From Pseudomonas sp. 21 (GTDB lineage: Bacteria > Pseudomonadota > Gammaproteobacteria > Pseudomonadales > Pseudomonadaceae), in the NCBI RefSeq assembly GCF_000955805.1, contig NZ_JYOA01000010.1, forward strand, positions 537,345 to 601,344: a stretch of DNA of 64,000 nt. The letters run 5' to 3'. The position numbers were made by a program, and so were the translations under genes. The notes beneath the pieces were generated by a model. The model was not told the origin of the DNA and made no database searches. It was given only the letters and a program-made list of their open reading frames with translations. Shown one piece after another: positions 46,311-54,531 of the stretch. Each line of letters starts with the position of its first letter. Positions within the stretch are counted from its first letter, which is position 1.

Positions 46311-48329
46311 TCAGCCGCCGCAGCAACTCCCGGCTGCGGCTTTCTGCAACGCGGCTTCGTCGCACTTCGGGCAGAACTCGTGTTCGCCGGCGAGGTAGCC
46401 GTGGACGGGGCAGATGGAGAAGGTCGGCGTTACCGTCAGGTAGGGCAGGCGGAAGCGTCCGAGGGCGGTGCGCACCAGGGTCTTGCAGGCCTCGGCGCTG
46501 GAGATGCGCTCGGCCATGTACAGGTGCAGCACGGTGCCGCCGGTGTACTTGCACTGCAGGGCGTCCTGCAGCTCCAGCGCCTCGAACGGATCGTCGGTGA
46601 GGCCCACCGGCAACTGCGAGGAGTTGGTGTAGTAGGGCGCGTCCGGCGTGCCGGCCTGGAGGATGTCGGCGTGGCGCTTGCGGTCCTCGCGGGCGAAGCG
46701 GTAGGTGGTGCCTTCGGCCGGCGTGGCCTCGAGGTTGTAGAGGTGGCCGCTGTCTTCCTGGAAGCGCACCAGCCGCGCCCGTACATGGTCCAGCAGCTCC
46801 AGCGCGATCTGCCGGCCGGCCGCGGTGTGCAGGCCTTCGCGGTCGTCGGTGAAGTTGCGCACCATCTCGTGCAGGCCGTTCACGCCGATGGTGGAGAAGT
46901 GGTTGCGCAGGGTGCCGAGGTAGCGCTTGGTGTAGGGGTAAAGCCCGGCATCCATGTGCTGCTGGATGACCTTGCGCTTCACTTCCAGGCTGTCGAAGGC
47001 CAGCTCCAGCAGGTAGTCCAGCTGGCGGTAGAGCCCGGCCAGATCACCGCGATGGCGGTAGCCCAGGCGCGCGCAGTTGAGGGTCACCACGCCCAGCGAG
47101 CCGGTCTGCTCCGCCGAGCCGAACAGCCCGTTGCCGCGCTTGAGCAGCTCGCGCACGTCCAGTTGCAGGCGGCAGCACATGGAGCGCACCTGGTTGGGCT
47201 GCATGTCCGAGTTGAGGAAGTTCTGGAAGTACGGCAGGCCGTAGCGCGCGGTCATCTCGAAGAGGCGCGTGGCGTTGTCGCTGTCCCAGGGGAAGTCGTG
47301 GGTGATGTTGTAGGTCGGGATCGGGAAGGTGAACACCCGGCCATGGGCGTCGCCGGCCTGCATCACCTCGATGTAGGCGCGGTTGATCAGGTCCATTTCC
47401 GTCTGCAGTTCGCCGTAGGCGAAGGGCATTTCCACGCCGCCGACGTAGGGAATCTGCTCGCGCAGGTCTTCCGGGCAGACCCAGTCGAAGGTCAGGTTGG
47501 TGAAGGGCGTCTGGGTGCCCCAGCGCGACGGCACGTTGAGGTTGTAGATGAACTCCTGCAGCGCCTGGCGCACCTGTTGGTAACTTAGGCCGTCCTTGCG
47601 CACATAGGGCGCGAGGTAGGTATCGAAGGAACTGAACGCCTGGGCGCCGGCCCACTCGTTCTGCAGCGTGCCGAGGAAGTTGACCATCTGCCCCAGCGCG
47701 CTGGACAGGTGCTTCGGCGGCCCGGCCTCGACCCGCCCCGGTACACCGTTGAGGCCTTCGCTGAGCAGGGTGCGCAGCGACCAGCCGGCGCAGTAGCCGG
47801 CGAGCATGTCGAGGTCGTGGATGTGCAGGTCCGCCTCGCGATGAGCGACGGCGATGCCCTCGCTGTACACCTCGTCCAGCCAGTAGTTGGCGGTGACCTT
47901 GCCCGACACGTTGAGGATCAGCCCGCCCAGGGAGTAACCCTGGTTGGCGTTGGCGCGCACCCGCCAGTCTTCCCGCGACAGGTATTCGTTCATCGAGGCG
48001 GCGACGTCCACCAGCGTCTTGCGCTCGCGGCGCAGGCGGCCGTGGCGTTCGCGGTAGACGATGTAGGCGCGTGCGGTGGGGTAGTGGCCGGCTTCCATCA
48101 GGGCGCGCTCGACCACGTCCTGCAGCTGTTCCACGTCGAGATCGTTCTGCGCCGGCAGGCGCGCCAGCACGCGGCGGGTCAGCTCCTGTGCGTGGGGCGC
48201 GGAGAACTCGCCGCTGGCCTCGCCGGCGGCGGCGATGGCGCGTTCGATCTTGCTCGGGTCGAAGGCTGCGGCGTTGCCATTGCGCTTGCGCAGGCTGGCG
48301 GGAAGGGGGGCGGTCCGTGTCAGGGGCAT
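46311..48329 (-). CDS. nrdD: Anaerobic (class III) ribonucleoside-triphosphate reductase, large chain
   Basis: 672 residues. An ATP-cone (about 13-105; LRKRNGNAAAFDPSKIERAI) precedes the NrdD barrel, with ADLHIHDLDMLAGYCAGWSL, SSALGQMVNFLGTLQNEWAG and TNLTFDWVCP. The active-site region holds MCCRLQLD and LGVVTLNCARLGY. The C-terminus has the zinc motif CPVHGYLAGEHEFCPKC, then ends EAALQKAAAGSCCGG. The radical-glycine segment that normally follows is missing and is encoded separately at 46126-46272. It lies behind NrdR- and Anr-like sites; start MPLTRTAPLP at 48329 (weak Shine-Dalgarno). Confidence 0.95.
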   Translation of the reverse strand: MPLTRTAPLPASLRKRNGNAAAFDPSKIERAIAAAGEASGEFSAPHAQELTRRVLARLPAQNDLDVEQLQDVVERALMEAGHYPTARAYIVYRERHGRLRRERKTLVDVAASMNEYLSREDWRVRANANQGYSLGGLILNVSGKVTANYWLDEVYSEGIAVAHREADLHIHDLDMLAGYCAGWSLRTLLSEGLNGVPGRVEAGPPKHLSSALGQMVNFLGTLQNEWAGAQAFSSFDTYLAPYVRKDGLSYQQVRQALQEFIYNLNVPSRWGTQTPFTNLTFDWVCPEDLREQIPYVGGVEMPFAYGELQTEMDLINRAYIEVMQAGDAHGRVFTFPIPTYNITHDFPWDSDNATRLFEMTARYGLPYFQNFLNSDMQPNQVRSMCCRLQLDVRELLKRGNGLFGSAEQTGSLGVVTLNCARLGYRHRGDLAGLYRQLDYLLELAFDSLEVKRKVIQQHMDAGLYPYTKRYLGTLRNHFSTIGVNGLHEMVRNFTDDREGLHTAAGRQIALELLDHVRARLVRFQEDSGHLYNLEATPAEGTTYRFAREDRKRHADILQAGTPDAPYYTNSSQLPVGLTDDPFEALELQDALQCKYTGGTVLHLYMAERISSAEACKTLVRTALGRFRLPYLTVTPTFSICPVHGYLAGEHEFCPKCDEAALQKAAAGSCCGG

Positions 48330-48340
48330 TGGCTTGATTC

Positions 48341-48386
48341 CACAACATGCTGTGTCTCGACTTATTCAAGACAACAAGATGTTGTG
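48341..48386. promoter_or_regulatory. Tandem NrdR-like boxes upstream of nrdD
   Basis: CACAACATGCTGTGTC (48341-48356) and ACAACAAGATGTTGTG (48371-48386) resemble the NrdR consensus ACACWATATMTWGTGT; the second contains perfect arms ACAACA/TGTTGT. Start-to-start distance is 30 bases, close to three helical turns, the arrangement expected for cooperative NrdR binding. They lie 12-57 bases before the nrdD start, overlapping the probable transcription start. Confidence 0.72.
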
Positions 48387-48415
48387 GGAATCTAACGGTA
48401 TTGTCCGTAGGAAAA

Positions 48416-48429
48416 TTGACCTCGGTCAA
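48416..48429. promoter_or_regulatory. Anr/FNR box upstream of nrdD
   Basis: TTGACCTCGGTCAA is a perfect palindrome matching the Anr/Dnr consensus TTGAC/T-N4-A/GTCAA. It lies about 90 bases before the nrdD start; a class II position would put transcription near 48381, inside the NrdR-like boxes. This predicts induction when oxygen is low. Confidence 0.8.
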
Positions 48430-48552
48430 CGTCGCCTGTCAGTCAATTTTTGCCATCGGAGGTATTGACCGCCGCTCGGTGCGACTCCGCCCGGCAAGCG
48501 CGTCAGTTGCCCTGTGACACGTGTCAGGCTGGGTCTCAGGCGCATGCGGTTG

Positions 48553-48622
48553 GTTCGCGAGCAAGCTCGCTCCTACAGCCCTGGCCGGCGCGCTCTGCGT
48601 AGGAGCGAGCTTGCTCGCGAAC
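48553..48622. repeat. Inverted REP pair, GGAGCGAGCTTGCTCGCGAA family
   Basis: GTTCGCGAGCAAGCTCGCTC at 48553 and the facing GTAGGAGCGAGCTTGCTCGC ending 48622. Lies in the 321-base gap between nrdD and the MocR gene. Confidence 0.85.
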
Positions 48623-48650
48623 GGGACTGCGCGCCGAACGCGGGGAGCCT

Positions 48651-50081
48651 TCAGCCCAGCAATGGCGCCAACCGCTCTGCCAGGCGTCCGGCGAGCTGCT
48701 CGTCGGTGACGTTGGTGAAACTCATGAGCAGTGCCGGCTCGCGCCTGGCCTCCACGCACCAGGCGTTCAGCGCTTGCAAACCGAGACCGTCCGCGTGGGC
48801 GCGGCGGGCGACGGCGAGGTCATCCTGGTCCAGCGCGCCGATCAGGTGCAGGCCGCCGGGCGTGTCGGCGAAGCGCAGGCGCTCGCCGAGGCGATCCTCC
48901 AGCGCGCTGCGCAGCCACTGGCGGCGCTGGGCGTAGAGCGTGCGGGTGCGCTTGAGGTGGCGGGCGAAATGGCCTTCCTGCATGAAGTCACAGAGGGTCG
49001 CCTGCAGCAGCTCGGCGCAGCCCGAGGTGAATACCTGCTGGGCGCGCACGAAGTCTTCCACCAGCTCCGCCGGTACCACCAGATAGCCCAGGCGCAGCGC
49101 CGGGTAGAGCACCTTGCTGAAGGTGCCGGTGTAGAGCACGCGGCCGGCACGGTCGAGGCTCTTCAGCGCCGGCAGCGGGAAGCCGGCGTAGCGGTACTCG
49201 CTGTCGTAGTCGTCCTCGACTATCCACGCGCCGCTGCTGGCAGCCCAGTCCAGCAGGGCCAGGCGCCGCGGCAGGCTGAGGGCGACGCCGGTGGGACTCT
49301 GCTGGGAGGGGGTGACCAACGCGAAGCGCGCGTCCGGCGCGCGGGCGATGCCGTCCTCCACGCGCAGGCCATCGGTATCCACCGCGACCGGCACCGGCAC
49401 GCCGCCGGCCCGGCGCAGCAGTTCGCGGCCGCGCGGGTAGCCGGGGTCTTCGTGCCAGAAGCGCTGGCCGGGCTCCAGCAAAGTGCGGCTGATCAGGTCC
49501 AGCGCACCCTGGTAACCCGCGCAGATGAATACCTGTGCCGGGTCGCAGGCGATGCCACGGGAGATGCTCAGGTAGCCCGCCACCGCCTCGCGCAGCGGGC
49601 CATAGCCGCAGGGTTCCGGGTACGCCAGCATCGATGCGCTCTGCTGGCGCAGGCGGCGTGCGCACAGGCGCGACCAGAGCGCGCGCGGGAAGGCGTCCAG
49701 CGCCGGCACGCCGAGCTGGAAAGGCCGCAGGGCCGGGCCGTGGGCAATCAGGCCGGGCAAGCTGCGTTCCACGGTCGCCGGGGCGATGGCCACGGGCGGT
49801 GCGCTCTCGGTGCGGCCGGCGAGTTGCGGGGAGACCACCGTGCCTGCCGGACCGCGCGCCAGCAGATAGCCGTCGCTGGTCAGCAACTGGTAGGCGAGCT
49901 CCACCGTGCCGCGCGCCACGCCCAGTTCGCCGGCCAGCCCGCGCACCGGCGGCACGCGCTCGCCCGGCCGCAGTGCACCACGGGTGATGGCGTCGCGGAT
50001 GCGCTCATAGAGTTGCCGATAGATCGGCAGCTCATGGCTGGGGTCCAGCGGCTGGCGGAACGAATCGGTGGGCGCGCTCAT
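48651..50081 (-). CDS. MocR/PdxR-like GntR regulator with aminotransferase domain
   Basis: 476 residues. The N-terminal GntR winged helix (IYRQLYERIRDAITRGALRP, then RGLAGELGVARGTVELAYQL) is joined to a fold-type I aminotransferase domain with PLP lysine in YTGTFSKVLYPALRLGY and ligands in TPSQQSPTG and VEDDYDSEYRY. Such regulators sense PLP or an amine/amino acid. No clear target is adjacent; nrdD is divergent only at a distance. Start at ATG 50081 gives the normal GntR N-terminus. Confidence 0.94.
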   Translation of the reverse strand: MSAPTDSFRQPLDPSHELPIYRQLYERIRDAITRGALRPGERVPPVRGLAGELGVARGTVELAYQLLTSDGYLLARGPAGTVVSPQLAGRTESAPPVAIAPATVERSLPGLIAHGPALRPFQLGVPALDAFPRALWSRLCARRLRQQSASMLAYPEPCGYGPLREAVAGYLSISRGIACDPAQVFICAGYQGALDLISRTLLEPGQRFWHEDPGYPRGRELLRRAGGVPVPVAVDTDGLRVEDGIARAPDARFALVTPSQQSPTGVALSLPRRLALLDWAASSGAWIVEDDYDSEYRYAGFPLPALKSLDRAGRVLYTGTFSKVLYPALRLGYLVVPAELVEDFVRAQQVFTSGCAELLQATLCDFMQEGHFARHLKRTRTLYAQRRQWLRSALEDRLGERLRFADTPGGLHLIGALDQDDLAVARRAHADGLGLQALNAWCVEARREPALLMSFTNVTDEQLAGRLAERLAPLLG

Positions 50082-50345
50082 GGCCTGCAGGGTAGGTGAG
50101 GAAGTGGGGAAGGTGACTATGCCATGACCGGCATCAAGTCGTCCCGGCAGACCCGATGCAGGATCAGCGTCTAGGCTTGCAGGCAGTGTTGAAAAGCGGG
50201 TGCCGCGACTCCATCTGTTATCGCAGAAACCTGTTTTTTCCACCTGTTCGCCTCGCAGTGCGCGCAGCGGCTCCGGCTGCCCGTGCGATTCCCCCGTGTC
50301 CCAGGCGCCGACAGGTCCAACGCATGTGAGGAGTGACCGCTACCG

Positions 50346-51314
50346 ATGGAATTCAAGGACTATTACGCGGCGCTCGGGGTCGAACCCGACGCCGACGACA
50401 AGGCGATCAAGACCGCCTACCGCAAGCTCGCGCGCAAGTACCATCCGGACGTCAGCAAGGAGCCGGACGCCGAGACGCATTTCAAGGAAGTCTCCGAGGC
50501 CTACGAAGTGCTGAAGAGCCCGGAAAAGCGCGCCGAGTACGACGAACTGCGCCGCTACGGCCCGCAGGGGCCGCAGTTCGAGGCGCCGCCCGGCTGGCAG
50601 CCGCGTGGCGGCTTCGATGGCCCGCCGCCAGGGCACGAGCAGGACTTCAGCGACTTCTTCGAGCAGATCTTCGGCGCCCGCGCCGGCGGCCCCCAGGGCG
50701 GCTTCGGTGGCGCCCGCCAACCGCGCCAGCACCGTGGCCAGGATATCGAGATGGAAGTGCCGCTGTTCCTCGAGGAGACCCTCTCCGGCGAGAGCCGGCC
50801 AATCAGCTTCAGCCTGCCCAGCTACGACGAGTACGGTCGCAAGCTGCCGCCGCAGAACAAGACGCTGAACGTGAAGATCCCCGTGGGCACCGCCGACGGC
50901 GAACGCATCCGTCTCAAGGGGCAGGGCGCGCCAGGCGTCAACGGCGGGCCGGCGGGCGACCTGTACCTGGTGATTCGCCTGGTACCGCACCCGGTGTTCG
51001 ATGTCGATGGCCGCGACCTCATCGTCACCGTCCCGGTGGCGCCGTGGGAAGCGGCGCTTGGCGCCAAGGTGGAAGTGCCCACCCTGGGCGGCCGGATCAA
51101 CCTCGGCATCCCGGCCAACAGCCAGGCCGGTCAGCGCCTGCGCGTCAAGGGCAAGGGCCTGCCGAACAAGGGCGATGCCGCCGCCGGCGATCTCTACGCC
51201 GTGCTCAAGGTGGTGATGCCGAAGACGGCGGACGAAGCGACCCGCAAACTCTGGGAAGAACTGGCTGCCAAGGCGGCCTTCGACCCCCGTGCCGAATGGG
51301 GTAAACGCGCATGA
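50346..51314 (+). CDS. cbpA: DnaJ-like co-chaperone CbpA
   Basis: 322 residues. The J-domain (residues 1-70; [18 protein letters not shown] and the HPD motif in KYHPDVSKE) is followed by a Gly/Phe-rich linker (about 80-130) and C-terminal client-binding domains, with no zinc-finger region; this is the CbpA layout. It works with DnaK and binds curved DNA. Its stop codon overlaps cbpM (ATGA). Confidence 0.97.
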   Translation: MEFKDYYAALGVEPDADDKAIKTAYRKLARKYHPDVSKEPDAETHFKEVSEAYEVLKSPEKRAEYDELRRYGPQGPQFEAPPGWQPRGGFDGPPPGHEQDFSDFFEQIFGARAGGPQGGFGGARQPRQHRGQDIEMEVPLFLEETLSGESRPISFSLPSYDEYGRKLPPQNKTLNVKIPVGTADGERIRLKGQGAPGVNGGPAGDLYLVIRLVPHPVFDVDGRDLIVTVPVAPWEAALGAKVEVPTLGGRINLGIPANSQAGQRLRVKGKGLPNKGDAAAGDLYAVLKVVMPKTADEATRKLWEELAAKAAFDPRAEWGKRA

Positions 51315-51613
51315 CGACGACAGTGATGGTGGTGGACCTCGACGAGCTCTGCCAGTCGGTGAACCTCCCCCGCGACGTGCTCGTCGAGATCGTCGAGGTG
51401 GGCATCGTGGAGCCGCGCGAACAACGCGCCGGGCATTGGCTCTTCGATTACCAGGCGGTCAGCGTGGTGCGCCGTGCCGTGCGCCTGCGCCGCGAGTTCG
51501 AGCTGGATTGGCCGGGCATCGCCCTGGCGTTGCGCCTGCTGGACGAGGTCGACGAACTGCGCGCGGAGAACCGTTACCTGCGCCAGCGCCTGGCGCGCCT
51601 GCTGGAAGACTAG
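51311..51613 (+). CDS. cbpM: Chaperone modulator CbpM
   Basis: 100 residues, MerR-like winged helix fold used to bind and inhibit the CbpA J-domain: [31 protein letters not shown], a middle helix region, and a C-terminal leucine/arginine-rich coiled coil ([18 protein letters not shown]). Overlaps cbpA by four bases, so it is made in step with its target. Confidence 0.95.
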   Translation: MTTTVMVVDLDELCQSVNLPRDVLVEIVEVGIVEPREQRAGHWLFDYQAVSVVRRAVRLRREFELDWPGIALALRLLDEVDELRAENRYLRQRLARLLED

Positions 51614-51617
51614 GCCG

Positions 51618-52367
51618 CTACTGCGATGCCGCCGCCGTGGCGGCATCCAGCGGGATGAACTGCACCAGGCCGATGATCGGCGCGGCGAGGATGCCTTGCA
51701 CATAGTTGATGCCGCTGCGTCGCAGGCTTTCGTTGGTCATCTGCGCCAGCAGCTCCAGGCGTCCGGCGATGCGGCCGAACTCGCGCTCGAAGGACAGGTT
51801 GCGGCCCTTTTCGCTGATCTCGTTCGATAGCAGTAGGGGCTGCCCCTGGGCGTCTTCGCGGCTGGCCAGCAACCAGGCAGCTACCTCGATGTTCCAGGCG
51901 GCATTGGCGGTCTTCTGCGAGTCCAGCCCGCTGAGCAGGTGCTGGGTCGTGGTGCCGCCGTAGAGCTCCATCAGCATGCTGCCCAACCCGTAGATCAGCG
52001 TGCCGGCGCGGTCGCCCGTGAAGCTGGCGTCGAAAGCCAGGGGCAGCACGGCGACGGATTTCTGCTCTTTCAGCCCGGCCAGTGGCCTGTCCCCGGTGAT
52101 GGCGTCCATCACCGCCTTGTGTGCCTCATCGCGGCTGGCGGCGCCGGTCTTCTTCCATTCCCGTGGGTTGCGCTTGTAGAGCTTGTCCAGTAGCAGCGAC
52201 AGGCTTTCCAGGTTGTCGCGCATGGCCAGGTTGGCGGCCCGGTTGGCGTCGCTCTGCAGCAACTGGCCGGAGCTGAAATCCTCGCCGTGGACGTCTTTCT
52301 TCACCGGCGGGGAGCTGCAGGCAGCGAGCAGGGCGAAGGCACAGAGGGCGATGAGGCGCAGCGACAT
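51618..52367 (-). CDS. Lipoprotein of unknown function
   Basis: 249 residues. The N-terminus MSLRLIALCAFALLAACSSP is a lipoprotein signal, Cys17 being lipidated; residues +2/+3 Ser-Ser are compatible with outer-membrane sorting. The remainder is mostly helical with LLQSDANRAANLAMRDNLE, KSVAVLPLAFDASFTGDRAG and EREFGRIAGRLELLAQMT; I do not recognise a family. Convergent with cbpM (4 bases apart). Genes of this type occur beside cbpAM in pseudomonads (from memory), so a stress-envelope role is only a guess. Confidence 0.9.
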   Translation of the reverse strand: MSLRLIALCAFALLAACSSPPVKKDVHGEDFSSGQLLQSDANRAANLAMRDNLESLSLLLDKLYKRNPREWKKTGAASRDEAHKAVMDAITGDRPLAGLKEQKSVAVLPLAFDASFTGDRAGTLIYGLGSMLMELYGGTTTQHLLSGLDSQKTANAAWNIEVAAWLLASREDAQGQPLLLSNEISEKGRNLSFEREFGRIAGRLELLAQMTNESLRRSGINYVQGILAAPIIGLVQFIPLDAATAAASQ

Positions 52368-52522
52368 GATCGGTCAAGGCATGGGAATCGGCCCTGAACC
52401 ATGGCGTGCGGGGCAGGAGGCAGCCAGCTGTTATGGCTGTAATCGGGCCTCGCCTGGAAGCCTGCGACCGGTTGCACAGATTGGCGGGAGAGGGCGCCGG
52501 CGCAGGCCGGCGCCGTGAACGA

Positions 52523-53083
52523 TCAGCGCGGCTGGTTCTGTTCGATCCAGCCGGCGAAGGCGTCGATGATGCTCTGCAGGAAGGGCTGGGTCTTCTCGGA
52601 GAGCTTGCCGGCCTCGTCGAAGAAGCCGCCGGCACCGCCCAGGTAGGCTTCGGGCTGCTGCAGCACCGGCATGTTGAGGAACACCAGCGACTGGCGCAGG
52701 TGGTGGTTGGCGCCGAAGCCGCCGATGGCGCCTGGCGATGCACTGACCACGGCGCAGGGCTTGGCGTTCCAGGCGCTCTTGCCATAGGGGCGCGAGCCGA
52801 CGTCGATGGCGTTCTTCAGCACGCCGGGCACCGAGCGGTTGTATTCGGGGGTGACGAAGAGCACCGCGTCGGCACGGCCGATGCGCTCGCGGAAGGCGCT
52901 GTAGCTGGCGGGCGGGGTGCCCACGTCGAGCTCTTCGTTGTACAGCGGCAGGTCGCCGATCTCCACGATTTCCAGCTTCAGGTTGGCCGGCGCCAGGGCG
53001 GCGAATGCCTTGGCGATCTTGCGGTTCAGGGATTCCTTGCGCAGGCTGCCGACAACAACGGCAACATCGAAGACTTGGCTCAT
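52523..53083 (-). CDS. NADPH-dependent FMN reductase (chromate/quinone reductase-like)
   Basis: 186 residues of flavodoxin-like fold. The FMN-phosphate loop is VVVGSLRKESLNRKIA, followed by LPLYNEELD and the FMN-isoalloxazine motif TPEYNRSVPGVLKNAIDVGS, as in ChrR/YieF. It reduces quinones, chromate or azo dyes using NAD(P)H. TAGGAGTC precedes ATG 53083. Likely a single-gene unit. Confidence 0.95.
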   Translation of the reverse strand: MSQVFDVAVVVGSLRKESLNRKIAKAFAALAPANLKLEIVEIGDLPLYNEELDVGTPPASYSAFRERIGRADAVLFVTPEYNRSVPGVLKNAIDVGSRPYGKSAWNAKPCAVVSASPGAIGGFGANHHLRQSLVFLNMPVLQQPEAYLGGAGGFFDEAGKLSEKTQPFLQSIIDAFAGWIEQNQPR

Positions 53084-53265
53084 GGCGACTCCTAAGGATC
53101 GGGGTATTGAGCCGTTTGTTATAGACGATGAGCGTGACATTGCGTGGACATGGATCAAGGTTCGCCAATCATGTCCCAGTCGTTCTGACTGATCTTGGCA
53201 CTGTGGGGTAGGGCATCGCATCACTAGAGTGGCGACAGGTCCCTGCCAACCGATTCGAGGTTCCC

Positions 53266-54006
53266 ATGTGCATGAAAGTCTTCTTCGCCGGCGCCAGCGG
53301 TGCCATCGGCCAGCGTCTGCTGCCGATGCTGCTGGAGCGTGGTTACCAGGTGCTGGCGATCAGTCGCTCCGCGCAGCGAGCCGCCGCCCTGGAAGCCACC
53401 GGGGCGCGGGCGCTGGTGCTGGATGTCTACGACGCGCAAGCCCTGAGGGCTGCCATGCTGGCGTTCCAGCCGCGCTGGGTGATCCACCAGCTCACCGACC
53501 TGCCGGCTGGCCTCGACCCCGCCCGGATGCCCGCCGCCCAACCGCGCAACGCGCGCGTTCGCCGCGAAGGCACCGCCAACCTGGTAGCGGCGGCCCTCGC
53601 CGCTGGCGTCGAGCGCATGGTGGCGCAGAGCATCGCCTGGGCCTACGCGGCGGGCGAGTTGCCGTTGCAGGAGGAGCAACCGCTGGACCTGGGCGCCGAA
53701 GGCCCGCGCGCCATCAGTGTTGGCGGTGTCGCCGCGCTCGAAGAGGCGGTACTCGGTGCACGGCCGATGGAGGGCATCGTGTTGCGCTACGGCCGACTCT
53801 ACGGGCCTGGTACGGGAGCCGATGCGGCGGATCCGAGGCTGGCCGTGCATGTGGACGATGCCGCCCGTGCCGCGCTGCTGGCGCTGGAGTGGGGCGGGCA
53901 CGGCGCCTACAACATTGCCGAACAGGACATCGAAGTCAGCTCGGCGAGGGCGCGCCATCGTCTGGGATGGCAGCCGGGCTTCCGCCTGGAGGGCGTGCCG
54001 ACGTGA
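53266..54006 (+). CDS. Short-chain NAD(P)-dependent epimerase/dehydratase-like protein
   Basis: 246 residues. The Rossmann motif FFAGASGAIGQRLLPMLLER is at the very start, followed by RRGTANLVAAALAAGVERMV-like segment and SIAWAYAAGELP; the catalytic YxxxK of extended SDRs is not evident, so it may bind rather than transform its substrate. GAGG precedes ATG 53266. Its TGA overlaps the GTG start of the cupin gene. The substrate is unknown. Confidence 0.87.
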   Translation: MCMKVFFAGASGAIGQRLLPMLLERGYQVLAISRSAQRAAALEATGARALVLDVYDAQALRAAMLAFQPRWVIHQLTDLPAGLDPARMPAAQPRNARVRREGTANLVAAALAAGVERMVAQSIAWAYAAGELPLQEEQPLDLGAEGPRAISVGGVAALEEAVLGARPMEGIVLRYGRLYGPGTGADAADPRLAVHVDDAARAALLALEWGGHGAYNIAEQDIEVSSARARHRLGWQPGFRLEGVPT

Positions 54007-54509
54007 GCCTCGCCGTGACTTTTGCATCGCGACGTGAGGTAGGCGCCGGGCTGGTGCTGGTCGCGGCCATCGCCGCTGGCGCTTTGCTCTGCAAGCCCTG
54101 GTCACGGCCGCTGCCCAGCCTTGCGCAAAGCCACGCCGGGACTTCGGCCGGCGCGCGGCCGAGCACCCAGGTGAAGCGGCTGTCCTGTGAGCCCCTGGCC
54201 GACATGCCGGGCAAGGTCGTGACCACGCTGCAGGTGGACTTCCCGCCCAACGGCTATACCCCGGCGCACCGCCATCCCGGCGCGGTGATCGCCATCGTGC
54301 TCAGTGGTCAGGTGCGCTCGCAGATGCAGGGCCGGCCGGCGCAGACTTACAGCGCGGGCCAGAGCTGGTTCGAGCCCAGTCGCGAGCTGCACCTGTTTGC
54401 CGCAAACCCCAGCGCCAGCGAGCCCGCCCGCCTGCTGGCAGTGATCGTCAGCGACGAGCACTGCGGCCCGCTGGTGATCCCCGAGCCGACCGCTGGCCAC
54501 CGCCATTGA
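54003..54509 (+). CDS. Membrane-anchored or secreted cupin-domain protein
   Basis: 168 residues from GTG 54003, overlapping the epimerase stop codon (GTGA). The N-terminal hydrophobic segment EVGAGLVLVAAIAAGALLC is a signal anchor. The cupin fold follows with metal-binding-type motif GYTPAHRHPGAVIAIVLSGQ and RELHLFAANPS. Cys158 near the end (SDEHCGP) is isolated. Possibly an antioxidant or signalling cupin; function unassigned. Confidence 0.85.
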   Translation: MSLAVTFASRREVGAGLVLVAAIAAGALLCKPWSRPLPSLAQSHAGTSAGARPSTQVKRLSCEPLADMPGKVVTTLQVDFPPNGYTPAHRHPGAVIAIVLSGQVRSQMQGRPAQTYSAGQSWFEPSRELHLFAANPSASEPARLLAVIVSDEHCGPLVIPEPTAGHRH

Positions 54510-54531
54510 TGCTTCGCGAAAGGAGATTCGC

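Noticed and set aside
46126-46360. Frameshift or sequencing error splitting nrdD
   Set aside because: The tail gene has its own strong ribosome binding site, a clean start and an ATGA overlap with nrdG; the intervening 38 bases do not encode a plausible linker in any frame.
51311-51613. Toxin-antitoxin partner for cbpA
   Set aside because: Sequence and overlap identify CbpM, the known CbpA modulator.
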